A stretch of DNA of 49,426 nt. Origin: Methylobacterium sp. J-090 (lineage in GTDB: Bacteria; Pseudomonadota; Alphaproteobacteria; Rhizobiales; Beijerinckiaceae). The notes below the pieces were generated by a model, which worked only from the letters and a program-made list of their open reading frames with translations, had not been told where the DNA came from and did no database searches. The stretch covers positions 1 to 49,426 of the forward strand of contig NZ_JAKSXV010000022.1 in NCBI RefSeq assembly GCF_022829345.1, given 5' to 3'. A program made the translations under genes and the position numbers. This document shows, piece by piece, positions 31,635 to 39,404 of the stretch (its first letter is position 1; every line of letters begins with the position of its first letter).

Positions 31635-33356
31635 ATGCTAACCCGACGCATCCTGGCCCTGGTGGCACTCGCCCTAACGCCTGCGCTCGCGATCCAGGGC
31701 TACAACGAGTACGCCCTACGTGCCTCCCGCGATGCTGCGGTGCGGGCCGACGCACTGGGCACCGCCCGGACGGTGGCCACCGATCTCAGGCAGCTCGCGT
31801 TGAGCCTACGGCAGGTGCTCGACCTCGTCGGCACTGAGGAGGCCGTGCGTAACAAGGATGCGCGGGCCTGCACCGCCTACCTCGGGACGATCATTGATCG
31901 GTTGCCGCAACTCAGCCTGCTCTCCGTCGCCGATCCGGACGGACGCGTCGTTTGCGACTCCCGCGGCTCGTCTCCCGGGCTCTATTCGAACGCGGAGCGC
32001 GCCTATCACAAGCGCGTCCTGGCCGGAGACGACTTCGCTGCGGGCGACTTCGTGATCGGCGTGCGTACGCATCAGCCGGCGATGCACTTCGCCCAGCCCG
32101 TCCGCGGGTACGACGATCGGCTGGCCGGCGTGATCGTGGCCAGCGTGGACCTCGCTCGGCTGTCGGAGCGCCTGCAGGTGGCGCTGCGTTTCCCCAGCAC
32201 CACCCTCACGGTCACCGACCGGGAAGGAACGGTTTTGGTTCGTCGCCCGGATCATGAGGCATGGGTCGGACGCAAACTTTCGATCGAACGGCTGTCGCGA
32301 TTAATTCAGGTAGAGGAGACCACGCGTTCGGTCGAGGGTCTTGACGGACGCCCGCGCATCGTCGGGATCGCCAAGCCCGATGGCGTGCTAACGGGATTCA
32401 ACGTCATCGTCGGCCGCGACCGCGAGGTGGCGTTCGCGGACATCGACGCAGCCACATACCGCGGCGTTACCGTGATCCTGCTCGGTGCCATGCTCGCGGT
32501 GCTGGCGACGCTTTTCGCGGGCAGGCGTTTCATTGAGAGGCCGGTGCGGCGCCTGCTGCGGGGAGTTGCCGCCTGGCAGGGGGGCGACCTCGATGCGCGG
32601 ACCGGAATGAGCGGCTCCTCCGAGTTCGACCGCCTGGGCGCGGCGTTCGACGCCATGGCCACGACGCTGCAGGGCCGGGAGGGTGACCTGCGCGGCGAGA
32701 TCGCCCGTGGACGGAGGATGCAGGAGCAGCAGACGACGATGCTGCACGAATTGAACCACCGGGTGAAGAACACGCTGGCCACGGTCCAGTCGCTGGCACG
32801 CCAGGCACGCGGCGGCGAGGCGCAGGCGGCGCAACTGGAGGCGCGCATCCTCGCACTGTCGAAGACGCACGACCTGCTGACCCGCGAGGATTGGACGGGC
32901 GCCTCGTTGCGGGACGTGCTGGAGAACGAGCTGGCCCCTTACCGCAGGGGCGACGACCACATCACCCTGGATGGACCCGAGGTGCCCTTGCCGCCACGCT
33001 ACGCGCTCGCCATCGGCATGACGGTGCATGAGTTGGCCACCAATGCGGCCAAGTACGGAGCCCTTTCGGAGGTCGGTGGCCAAGTCCACGTCGCTTGGCG
33101 CCTCGTTCATTGCGAGGGAGGTGGTCGTCGCCTGCACCTCAACTGGCGGGAGAGCGGCGGACCTGAGGTCGAACCACCCTCCAGGCGCGGCTTCGGCACG
33201 CGTCTGATCGCCGGTGGCATGCAGCGAGAGCTGGGGGGCCAAGTTCGACTGACGTTCGACCCGGCCGGGCTGCACTGCGTTCTCGACGTGCCACTGCCGC
33301 GCGACAACGAACGGGCGCCCATGCTCAGCCCGGTGGCCGACGAGCGTCGCCACTAA
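31635..33356 (+). CDS. HWE-family membrane histidine kinase
   Basis: A 573-residue kinase. An N-terminal membrane helix (ILALVALALTPALAIQGYNEY) and a second one (GVTVILLGAMLAVLATLFAG, about 275-295) enclose a double-Cache-like periplasmic sensor (LSLLSVADPDGRVVCDSRG, FAAGDFVIGVRTHQP, VIVASVDLARL). A HAMP domain follows (RRFIERPVRRLLRGVAAWQGGDLDAR). The kinase core has the HWE H box (ELNHRVKNTLATVQSLA), the N box (HELATNAAKYGALS) and the W-x-E box (NWRESGGPEV) that defines this mainly alphaproteobacterial family. No receiver is attached. It sits 13 bases after the hybrid kinase and is probably cotranscribed. Confidence 0.94.
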   Translation: MLTRRILALVALALTPALAIQGYNEYALRASRDAAVRADALGTARTVATDLRQLALSLRQVLDLVGTEEAVRNKDARACTAYLGTIIDRLPQLSLLSVADPDGRVVCDSRGSSPGLYSNAERAYHKRVLAGDDFAAGDFVIGVRTHQPAMHFAQPVRGYDDRLAGVIVASVDLARLSERLQVALRFPSTTLTVTDREGTVLVRRPDHEAWVGRKLSIERLSRLIQVEETTRSVEGLDGRPRIVGIAKPDGVLTGFNVIVGRDREVAFADIDAATYRGVTVILLGAMLAVLATLFAGRRFIERPVRRLLRGVAAWQGGDLDARTGMSGSSEFDRLGAAFDAMATTLQGREGDLRGEIARGRRMQEQQTTMLHELNHRVKNTLATVQSLARQARGGEAQAAQLEARILALSKTHDLLTREDWTGASLRDVLENELAPYRRGDDHITLDGPEVPLPPRYALAIGMTVHELATNAAKYGALSEVGGQVHVAWRLVHCEGGGRRLHLNWRESGGPEVEPPSRRGFGTRLIAGGMQRELGGQVRLTFDPAGLHCVLDVPLPRDNERAPMLSPVADERRH

Positions 33357-33521
33357 AACGGTCTTTCATGCACCGCCCCGTGGCGGACGTTCGGCTCAGG
33401 TGTATCGCTCGGGTACACGCTAGGGGTGAAGAGGCTAGTGTCTGATCTAGGCCGTTTGCTGCCGGTCCGCTTCCGAGAAGCAGATCTGAAAAGCGGACGT
33501 TGGCTCACAGCTTTTCAGCGC
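33357..33521. other. Short gap with the AAGCGGACGTT intergenic motif
   Basis: The interval between the convergent HWE kinase and the 87-aa gene contains GTGGCGGACGTTCGG near 33383 and AAAGCGGACGTTGG near 33492, relatives of the dispersed motif at 3520 and 20753. No gene or clear terminator is visible. Confidence 0.45.
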
Positions 33522-33785
33522 TTATCCCTTAAGGCGCTGCCGCATCCAACGCGTTGCATCCTCAAGGGTATCGAACACAGGTGCGCGCACCCCTGCAAGC
33601 CGACCCAGTCCGACTTCCATGAACCAAGCCCCACTCCGCTCGTGTTCCGGTGCATCGAGGCGGACCAGTACGCCCACCAACAGCCCGTTGGCCATCACCA
33701 GCATGCCAGCCTGATCCGGGCTTCCCGTTTCGACAGAGACGGGCTGGAGAACGACCAGGGTCTCGACGTTGTCCTGGTCTGCCAC
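33522..33785 (-). CDS. Unknown 87-aa protein downstream of the Crp/Fnr regulator
   Basis: The GTG start (33783-33785) follows the regulator stop by three bases, with GGGGGA just upstream, so it is the second gene of a two-gene operon. The product (MADQDNVETLVVLQPVSVET) is mostly beta: GMLVMANGLLVGVLVRLDAPEH, then AWFMEVGLGRLAG, then a short C-terminal helix VFDTLEDATRWMRQRLKG. It looks like a compact single domain. I recall similar small proteins in this bacterial group but know no function. Confidence 0.75.
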   Translation of the reverse strand: MADQDNVETLVVLQPVSVETGSPDQAGMLVMANGLLVGVLVRLDAPEHERSGAWFMEVGLGRLAGVRAPVFDTLEDATRWMRQRLKG

Positions 33786-33788
33786 CCG

Positions 33789-34553
33789 CTATCCCCCTTG
33801 AACGCTGCTCAGCCACGGCACCTGCCGGCGGCCACTCCAACGTGCGTTCCTAAGGTGGAGGTAGTTCGGGTTGAACCCGCAGTACGCCTTGAGCCGCTCG
33901 ACGTCCAGGATCGTCAGGACCCGGTGGTGAAGGGTGATGAGTTCAAGCCGGCGCAACTCCCTGAGCGTGCGGCTCACATGCACGCCCGACAGGCCCATCG
34001 AGTCGGCAAGATCGATTTGGGTGAAGGGGAACGGGTAGCTGTTGTCTTGGACACGCCCAACCACTTCCAAGCGCAGCAATAGTTCGCAAAAGAGGTGCGC
34101 GATCCGTTGGTCCGGCGACCGCGAACCTATGTTGACGAGCCATTCGCGTAGGACCGCTTCATCGACAAGAGCGCACCACCATAGGGCCCGCGTCACCAGT
34201 GGGTGGTGGCCCGTCATGTGATCGATGGCTTGCCGCGGGATCTCTACCACCTGGCATTGCGAGATCGTGCCGATGTTGTGGTCCATCTGGTCGAGGATGA
34301 ACACGTTCAGATCGCAGAAGTCGCCTGGTACGAAGTAGGCCATGATCTGACGCTGACCGTCAGGGAGCACCTTGTAGCGGCAGGCGTAGCCATCCAGAAT
34401 GAGATGCACATTGCCGGGGACGTCGCCTTCTCGGATCAGGTCCGTCCGCGCTGGCACCTGTCGCAGCCGGGGCACAAACGCTCGCAATGCCTCCCGATCC
34501 GCGTCGGTGAGTTCCTCGAAGCTCTCAAGCTTGCGAATTAGTGCATCTTGCAT
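33789..34553 (-). CDS. Crp/Fnr-family transcription regulator
   Basis: A 254-residue regulator. The N-terminal cyclic-nucleotide-binding-like beta barrel (about 20-135) includes REGDVPGNVHLILDGYACRYKVLPDGQRQIMAYFVPGDFCDL. A dimerisation helix follows, then a winged helix-turn-helix (FTQIDLADSMGLSGVHVSRTLRELRRLELI). It lacks the N-terminal cysteine cluster of Fnr and the clear cAMP-binding arginine-serine pair, so the ligand is unknown. Proteins of this type are abundant in Methylobacterium relatives. A 310-base AT-rich upstream interval probably carries its promoter. Confidence 0.94.
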   Translation of the reverse strand: MQDALIRKLESFEELTDADREALRAFVPRLRQVPARTDLIREGDVPGNVHLILDGYACRYKVLPDGQRQIMAYFVPGDFCDLNVFILDQMDHNIGTISQCQVVEIPRQAIDHMTGHHPLVTRALWWCALVDEAVLREWLVNIGSRSPDQRIAHLFCELLLRLEVVGRVQDNSYPFPFTQIDLADSMGLSGVHVSRTLRELRRLELITLHHRVLTILDVERLKAYCGFNPNYLHLRNARWSGRRQVPWLSSVQGG

Positions 34554-34863
34554 CGGACCACGGTAGTGAGAAGTAAACTGCGAGCCCTATGAGCGGTGCA
34601 AACGCGCAGAACCTTATCAAATGACGGTTTTATGACAAGTAGCGGATTAATGACTATAACTAATGTGATTATTTTCATCTGGACGCCCCGAACCAGACCA
34701 TAACCATATCCGATCGAGTGGACATCCGGCTTGGAATGTACAGCGAGCTGGCGCCTATGGCGAGGTAAGGTGGACGGCGGAACGGCCGCTTTGGGGCGAA
34801 TCCCCACCCAGAGCAGCCCAATTACGTGCGCCAAGCCGTAGCTCGGCACACCAAAGCAGGAGC
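34554..34863. other. AT-rich gap upstream of the Crp/Fnr gene
   Basis: About 310 bases. Positions 34610-34680 are clearly AT-rich (TTAATGACTATAACTAATG), consistent with the promoter region for the minus-strand regulator. The half nearer the next gene is GC-rich without a supported gene. No repeat or strong hairpin noticed. Confidence 0.4.
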
Positions 34864-35388
34864 CTACACAGGCGCCTTGCTGCGCTTCCTGCCTGGCGTG
34901 CCGGCCAACGCTTGGAAGTGGGCCCGCCGAGTCTCGCGCGCCGCTTCGAGGTGCCTGATCGCGTCTGACATATCCGCTTCCGCCTTTCTGACCAGAAGGA
35001 GCTGGTCAACGAGCATCGAGGCCGCCATCTGCAGGCTGGCGCGGCGGATTTCTTTCGTCGCATAGTCGATGTCGAACGTTCCGTTTGCCTCCCACCGCGC
35101 CCTGTCCTCGTCCGTGCCGGCTGCCCAGGGCCTGAACTCTGCTTGAGCAGCATCCGGATCTATGGCGCGCTGGATCTCCTCGGAGGACGGTCCGCACTCG
35201 GCCGCAGCCCAATGAGCATTCATCGCTTCCAGGCAGTCCGCCATCTCGTTGGCAAGGCGATGCGGATGCCCGGCACCCCGCGAGATCCGCATCAGGTTGG
35301 CGGTTAGGCGACGAAGGGCTGGCTTCATCCGGTCGAGCGCTCGGCGCCGGTTCACCTCGGCTTTGGATTGCTCGCTCACCAGCCGCAT
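34864..35388 (-). CDS. Unknown 174-aa helical protein
   Basis: The ATG at 35386-35388 gives MRLVSEQSKAEVNRRRALDRMKPALRRL; an in-frame GTG three codons upstream is possible. The whole protein is predicted helical, with segments NLMRISRGAGHPHRLANEMADCLEAMNAHW and EIRRASLQMAASMLVDQLLLVRKAEADMSDAIRHLEAARE suggestive of an elongated bundle or coiled coil. The C-terminus is basic (GTPGRKRSKAPV). No family is recognised. Confidence 0.65.
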   Translation of the reverse strand: MRLVSEQSKAEVNRRRALDRMKPALRRLTANLMRISRGAGHPHRLANEMADCLEAMNAHWAAAECGPSSEEIQRAIDPDAAQAEFRPWAAGTDEDRARWEANGTFDIDYATKEIRRASLQMAASMLVDQLLLVRKAEADMSDAIRHLEAARETRRAHFQALAGTPGRKRSKAPV

Positions 35389-35521
35389 GGATTGCACCCG
35401 CCGAGTGCCGAAGCGATGGCTTCAGATCGGCAGCATGTTACTGCGCCCTCTCCGTGTGTCGAGAACCTTGGCCTCTCAGCGAAATGCAGGCTGTCCAGCG
35501 GGGGCTGGCGTCAGAACCACC

Positions 35522-35758
35522 TCACAAGACCCGTGACAGCCGCTCAATCTCGGCGTCCAACTCCGCGCCCGCGACGATTCCCGTAGGGTTCAGGCGGGTG
35601 TGCATGAATCTTCCAGGCTTGAACACCAGCAGCCGCCATGTGGCCACGTGCACCGCTTTACTGGCTATTGGGGTTCTGAGTGTTCGCACCGTCCGATTTT
35701 TGCACGAATGAAGAGAACGCAATGAGCGATCATGGGGTAATTGGGAATGTGATTCCAT
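35522..35758 (-). pseudogene. Small gene or remnant, copy A of a diverged duplicate
   Basis: The 3' part (about 35522-35640) encodes FKPGRFMHTRLNPTGIVAGAELDAEIERLSRVL. A diverged second copy lies at about 36780-36870, where the same protein is broken by a frameshift after MHARLNPLG. The 5' part here (MESHSQLPHDRSLRSLHSCKN) has no support as a real start. Function unknown. One intact and one broken copy suggests a decaying duplication. Confidence 0.4.
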
Positions 35759-36158
35759 CAGATAATTAATTTGGATGTAATTATCAAAAACATATCTTAT
35801 GATGATTTTATAGACTCCAATATATGCATAAATCGGATTGTTGGACGGCAGACGGACGTCGTCTCATCATCGCATTGAGCCTCTCTGATGGATATCTGCT
35901 CCCAGATACTTCGCCTCGCAGTCTCAGGACTTGCGAGGCGTTTTTGATACGTCTGCGGGCAAAATCCGTCCCTTACGCCTTATCAACGGGAAGGGCACAG
36001 AAAGAGATCGCCTACGAACGCGAGACGGCGATCAATCGCAAATGGATCGCATACATTATCCTATCGACCGTCGTGTCCGAGTTAATTGGTTTCGTCATCC
36101 TGGGGTGGTGAATCTTTACAAACAATATATCGCCGCCTCACATTCATGGGGGTCAGTG
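35759..36158. other. Low-GC gap with terminator; possible small RNA
   Basis: About 400 bases. The left part (35759-35825) is AT-rich, and the stretch 35826-35911 leads into the terminator at 35912-35946, a layout that fits a short plus-strand transcript of roughly 100 bases. I could not find a convincing -35/-10 pair. The rest up to 36158 contains the upstream region of the 74-aa gene. Confidence 0.4.
35912..35946 (+). terminator. Strong intrinsic terminator with no obvious upstream gene
   Basis: CGCCTCGCA (35912-35920) pairs perfectly with TGCGAGGCG (35932-35940), followed by TTTTT. This is a textbook plus-strand terminator, but no protein gene I can support ends just before it. A frame that reads through it (35824-36111) is therefore unlikely to be a gene. 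Confidence 0.75.
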
Positions 36159-36383
36159 ATGTTCGAAGCTGTGAAAATGTATTCAGACATTTTGTCTGAG
36201 CCGAGATCTCCAATCTACCATATCATCTTACTGGCTGACTGCGGCAAAGTGCATAACGTTTTGCGTCTCAACGCGGACGATGACGAACAGGCCATCGAAC
36301 GCGCGAAGATGATGGTTGATGGCCACGCCGTCGAGCTATGGGACGGCCTGCGCCTCATCGAACATTTCGCACCCGTGACGTGA
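36159..36383 (+). CDS. Unknown 74-aa protein
   Basis: The ATG at 36159-36161 has a strong GGGGG nine bases upstream and gives MFEAVKMYSDILSEPRSPIYHIILLADCG. The core YHIILLADCGKVHNVLRLNADDDEQAIERAKMMVDGHAVELWDGLRLIEHF has a strand-helix-strand look, with the ending V-D-G-H-x-V-E-L-W-D-G-x-R-x-I. I recall this ending from many small proteins in Methylobacterium and relatives; their function is unknown to me. The next gene begins 10 bases after its stop. Confidence 0.75.
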   Translation: MFEAVKMYSDILSEPRSPIYHIILLADCGKVHNVLRLNADDDEQAIERAKMMVDGHAVELWDGLRLIEHFAPVT

Positions 36384-36393
36384 GGATGTGGCG

Positions 36394-36648
36394 ATGAACC
36401 AAAATCAGCCAGCTCAAAATCAGGCTGCGTCCCTTGGGGTGAGGGTCGAAGTCACAGGCGAGCAGCCTCGCGGGTGGGCGTGGGCGATCTATCGCGACGT
36501 GGATCGGGTTCTCATCGTGCGATCACGCTCGCTGTACTGGAGCCAGCGTGAAGCCGAAGAGGCTGGAGGCGACGCCGCCGCCACCGTGAGGCGGAACCTC
36601 CAGCTGCGCGCGTCCCGGTCGGGTCGGCCTCGCGCGGGCGAAGGGTGA
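36394..36648 (+). CDS. Unknown 84-aa protein
   Basis: The ATG at 36394 has GAGG about 9 bases upstream and follows the 74-aa gene closely, so the pair is an operon. The product (MNQNQPAQNQAASLGVRVEVTGEQPRGWAWAIYRD) reads like a small strand-rich domain (GWAWAIYRDVDRVLIVRSRSLYWSQREAEEAG) with an arginine-rich tail. No known family. Confidence 0.7.
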   Translation: MNQNQPAQNQAASLGVRVEVTGEQPRGWAWAIYRDVDRVLIVRSRSLYWSQREAEEAGGDAAATVRRNLQLRASRSGRPRAGEG

Positions 36649-36779
36649 TCCAAGCGGCGAAGGTCGTCCTGCATGAGATGCTTTCCAGTTCCCATGCCTT
36701 GCAGCGATCCCAACACCGCGCCTTGTCCTGACCCTCCACCCCATGCTCGAATTCTGACTGGACTGCGTCCGGAGCAGCC

Positions 36780-36870
36780 ATTCGACATCAGCATCCAACT
36801 CCGCGCTTGTTACGGCGCCCGAGGGGGTTGAGGCGGGCGTGCATCGCTCTGCTGGGCTTGAACTACAGCA
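36780..36870 (-). pseudogene. Frameshifted copy B of the small duplicate
   Basis: On the minus strand, MHARLNPLG is followed in another frame by AVTSAELDADVEWLL, matching MHTRLNPTG plus IVAGAELDAEIERL of the copy at 35522-35640. DNA similarity extends into both flanks (for example AACTCCGCGC and GGCTTGAACA in both copies). The frameshift marks this copy as broken. The surrounding interval 36649-36932 holds nothing else I can support. Confidence 0.5.
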
Positions 36871-36932
36871 GCCTCTTGGTCTCGACGGACACCGCCGCGC
36901 CGATTTTTGAGTGTCTTGCACTGAATCACCGG

Positions 36933-38738
36933 CTACCTAAGCAGGCCAGCAACGGTTGTCGGGCATTCGGACAGGTCTTCACGCGCTCCCTCGATCATCG
37001 AGCGGATGCGCGCGGCCATAGTGTCTATGGCGAAGGGCTTGGTCAGCACCGCCATCCCCGGCGCGAGGTGTCCGTTGCCGAGCACGGAGTTCTCGGCGTA
37101 GCCCGTAATGAACAACACCTTCAAGTCCGGCCGTGACACCCGGGCGGCGTCGGCCATCTGCCGGCCGTTCATGCCGCCAGGTAGCCCAACGTCGGACACG
37201 AGCAGGTCGATGCGTACGTCGGACTGAAGGACCTTCAGCCCCGCCACACTGTCACCCGCCTCAATGGCCGTGTAGCCAAGATCTTCGAGGATGTCGGTGA
37301 CCAGCATGCGAACGGTGGGTTCGTCGTCCACGACCAGCACCGTCTCGCCCTGTTCGGAGCGGGGAAGCGTCGCCGTCGCGGTCCGTGCGTCCTCCTTGTC
37401 GATCTCGCCGTAGTGACGCGGCAGATAGATCGAGACGGTCGTGCCCTTGTCCACCTCGGAGTAGATGCGGACCTGACCGCCCGACTGCTGCGCGAACCCG
37501 TAGATCATGCTCAAGCCGAGGCCCGTGCCCTCGCCGAGCGGCTTCGTGGTGAAGAACGGTTCGAACACTCGCGCGATGATGTCGGGCGGCATGCCGGTCC
37601 CGGTGTCGGTAACGCTCAGTGCGAGGTACTGGCCTTCCGGCATGTCCTGGTGGCGCGCCGCGCGCTCGTCCAGCCACTTATTCGCGGTCTCGACCGTGAT
37701 GCGGCCGCCACTCGGCATCGCGTCCCGCGCATTGATGCACAGGTTGAGCAGGGCGTTCTCTAGCTGGGAAGGATCGACCAACGCCGGCCAAACCCCCGAC
37801 GCTCCGACGACCTCGATCAGGATCGCCGGTCCGACCGTACGCTGGATCATCTCCTGCATGCCGGAGACGAGGCGGTTCACGTCAGTCGGTTTCGGGTCGA
37901 GGGTCTGCCGTCGGGAGAAAGCGAGGAGGCGGTGGGTCAGGGCAGCCGCCCGCTTCGAGGCTCCCTGGGCCGCCGCCATGTAGCGCTCGACGTCGTTGAA
38001 CCGCCCCTGCTGCATCCGGGTCTGCATCAGCTCCAGGGAGCCAGAGATGCCCGCAAGCAGGTTGTTGAAGTCGTGCGCCAGGCCGCCCGTAAGTTGGCCG
38101 ACTGCCTCCATCTTCTGCGATTGCCTGAGAGCCTCCTCGACTCGCTCACGTTCGGCGGCCTCAGTCCTGAGGCGGTCGTTCACCTCGGCGAGATCGCGCA
38201 GGTGGAGACGTTGCTCGCTGAGGTCGGTCAGCACGCCGCACAGGAGCGGGGTGATCTCCTCGCGGTGCAGCTGACTGAGGGAGAGGTTGACCGGTCGTCC
38301 GCCGCCGCCGGCGTATCCCAACGTCAACTCGCCACGTACGACGCCCTCGGAAGCCCCATTCAGCAACCGCTCGAATAAAGGGATATCGCCTGCGAGTAGG
38401 AACGCCTGCAAGGGTATTCCGATCAGCCGTTCCTGGGGAACGCCGAGCATCGTGGCGAGGCGCTGATTGCAATAGAGCACGGTGCCGTCGGCGCCGAGGG
38501 TGAAGGCACCTTCCTGGATCTGCTCGATCAGGACGCGGTAGGGTCGGTCGGCGTCCTCCAGCGTGTAGACGAAGCGCTCCCCCGCCGGACCCTCGACCAC
38601 GACCGCATCGAAGTCGCCGCGGCGGATCGCGGAAACGGTCTCCTCCGCCTCCTGCAACCGGGCTTCCGTGTCGCGCAGGCGGGCGCGGCATTCCACGAGG
38701 TCCGCGACGAGATCGTCGTGAGAGGTCTCAGCGATCAT
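36933..38738 (-). CDS. PAS hybrid histidine kinase of the kai operon
   Basis: Last gene of the kaiC-kaiB-kaiB operon, overlapping the second kaiB by 11 bases. The 601-residue protein has an N-terminal coiled coil (about 5-45), one PAS domain (about 67-180, GAFTLGADGTVLYCNQRLATMLG), and a second coiled coil ([20 protein letters not shown]). The HisKA histidine is in [11 protein letters not shown]. The ATPase core has INARDAMPSGG, DTGTGMPPDII, EPFFTTK and GTGLGLSMI boxes. A C-terminal receiver carries its Asp in LLVSDVGLPGGMNG. No membrane segment. Its place in the operon suggests it is the output of the Kai proteins, analogous to SasA-type kinases but without a KaiB-like sensor domain. Confidence 0.93.
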   Translation of the reverse strand: MIAETSHDDLVADLVECRARLRDTEARLQEAEETVSAIRRGDFDAVVVEGPAGERFVYTLEDADRPYRVLIEQIQEGAFTLGADGTVLYCNQRLATMLGVPQERLIGIPLQAFLLAGDIPLFERLLNGASEGVVRGELTLGYAGGGGRPVNLSLSQLHREEITPLLCGVLTDLSEQRLHLRDLAEVNDRLRTEAAERERVEEALRQSQKMEAVGQLTGGLAHDFNNLLAGISGSLELMQTRMQQGRFNDVERYMAAAQGASKRAAALTHRLLAFSRRQTLDPKPTDVNRLVSGMQEMIQRTVGPAILIEVVGASGVWPALVDPSQLENALLNLCINARDAMPSGGRITVETANKWLDERAARHQDMPEGQYLALSVTDTGTGMPPDIIARVFEPFFTTKPLGEGTGLGLSMIYGFAQQSGGQVRIYSEVDKGTTVSIYLPRHYGEIDKEDARTATATLPRSEQGETVLVVDDEPTVRMLVTDILEDLGYTAIEAGDSVAGLKVLQSDVRIDLLVSDVGLPGGMNGRQMADAARVSRPDLKVLFITGYAENSVLGNGHLAPGMAVLTKPFAIDTMAARIRSMIEGAREDLSECPTTVAGLLR

Positions 38739-39063
38739 CGTTTCCGGTGCCTAAGCCAGAATGAAGATCGAGGCCTCGCAGGACCCGGGCCTCGTCCGAG
38801 AGGTCGCCGACGAGGCGACGCTGGGGAAGCGGCTCCAGTCGGAGCAGGGTCGGTGCCGCCACGACCTGATGTTTCTCCGCGAGATGGGGCTGCTGGTAGA
38901 TGTCGATGGTCTCAAGATCGACGCGGCCCGCCAAGGGGCCGTCGCAGATCCGGCGGAGGTTCTCGACAGTCCGACGGGACCGTGGGGTCATGCCGGCCAC
39001 GAACAGGCGGAGCACGTAGCGTACCTCCGCCAGAGCCGGAATAGGGGTCTCGCTCGCACTCAA
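38728..39063 (-). CDS. kaiB: KaiB-family protein, second copy
   Basis: A 111-residue thioredoxin-like KaiB protein. After a short arm ([14 protein letters not shown]) it reads [55 protein letters not shown] and [17 protein letters not shown], the KaiB core order: the strand with R-L-F-V-A-G, the I-D-x-x-x-x-P-x-L-A motif, the A-x-P-T-L motif and the G-D-L-S motif. It is more diverged from cyanobacterial KaiB than its neighbour, for example QQPHL in place of KNPQL. Its ATG overlaps the first kaiB stop (ATGA). Two unequal KaiBs in one operon suggest different partners, perhaps KaiC and the downstream kinase. Confidence 0.92.
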   Translation of the reverse strand: MSASETPIPALAEVRYVLRLFVAGMTPRSRRTVENLRRICDGPLAGRVDLETIDIYQQPHLAEKHQVVAAPTLLRLEPLPQRRLVGDLSDEARVLRGLDLHSGLGTGNDDR

Positions 39064-39404
39064 ACGGCCTTCGCCTTCGGCCGGATGTCGAGGCCGACCA
39101 GCACCTTCTCCGTGTTCGACAGGTCGCCGATGATCCGCTTCAGCGGCTCGGGGATACGCCGGACGAGGGTCGGGATCGCGAGGATCTGGTCGCCCGCAGC
39201 CAGTTGCGGGTTCTTCATGAGGTCGATGACCTCAATGTCGTAGCGGCCCGGCAGGTGCTCCTCGCAGATGCGCTTCAGGTTCGCCATGGCCGCCATCGAC
39301 TTCGTGGTCTGCCCGGCGACGTACAGGCGCATGTGGTAGGGGCCGCCGTCGATCTCGTCGCCGGTGGACGGGTCCACGGCCGGACCGGTCATGTCCGCGC
39401 TCAT
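39060..39404 (-). CDS. kaiB: KaiB-family protein, first copy
   Basis: A 114-residue KaiB with an N-terminal extension ([21 protein letters not shown]) and the well conserved core [57 protein letters not shown] and [17 protein letters not shown]. The K-N-P-Q-L-A and I-I-G-D-L-S-x-x-E-K-V-L segments match canonical KaiB very closely. In clock systems KaiB refolds and binds the KaiC CI ring. The ATG overlaps the kaiC stop by four bases. Confidence 0.95.
   Translation of the reverse strand: MSADMTGPAVDPSTGDEIDGGPYHMRLYVAGQTTKSMAAMANLKRICEEHLPGRYDIEVIDLMKNPQLAAGDQILAIPTLVRRIPEPLKRIIGDLSNTEKVLVGLDIRPKAKAV

Noticed and set aside
35824..36111. A 95-codon plus frame
   Set aside because: It reads through a perfect intrinsic terminator at 35912-35946 and has no ribosome binding site.
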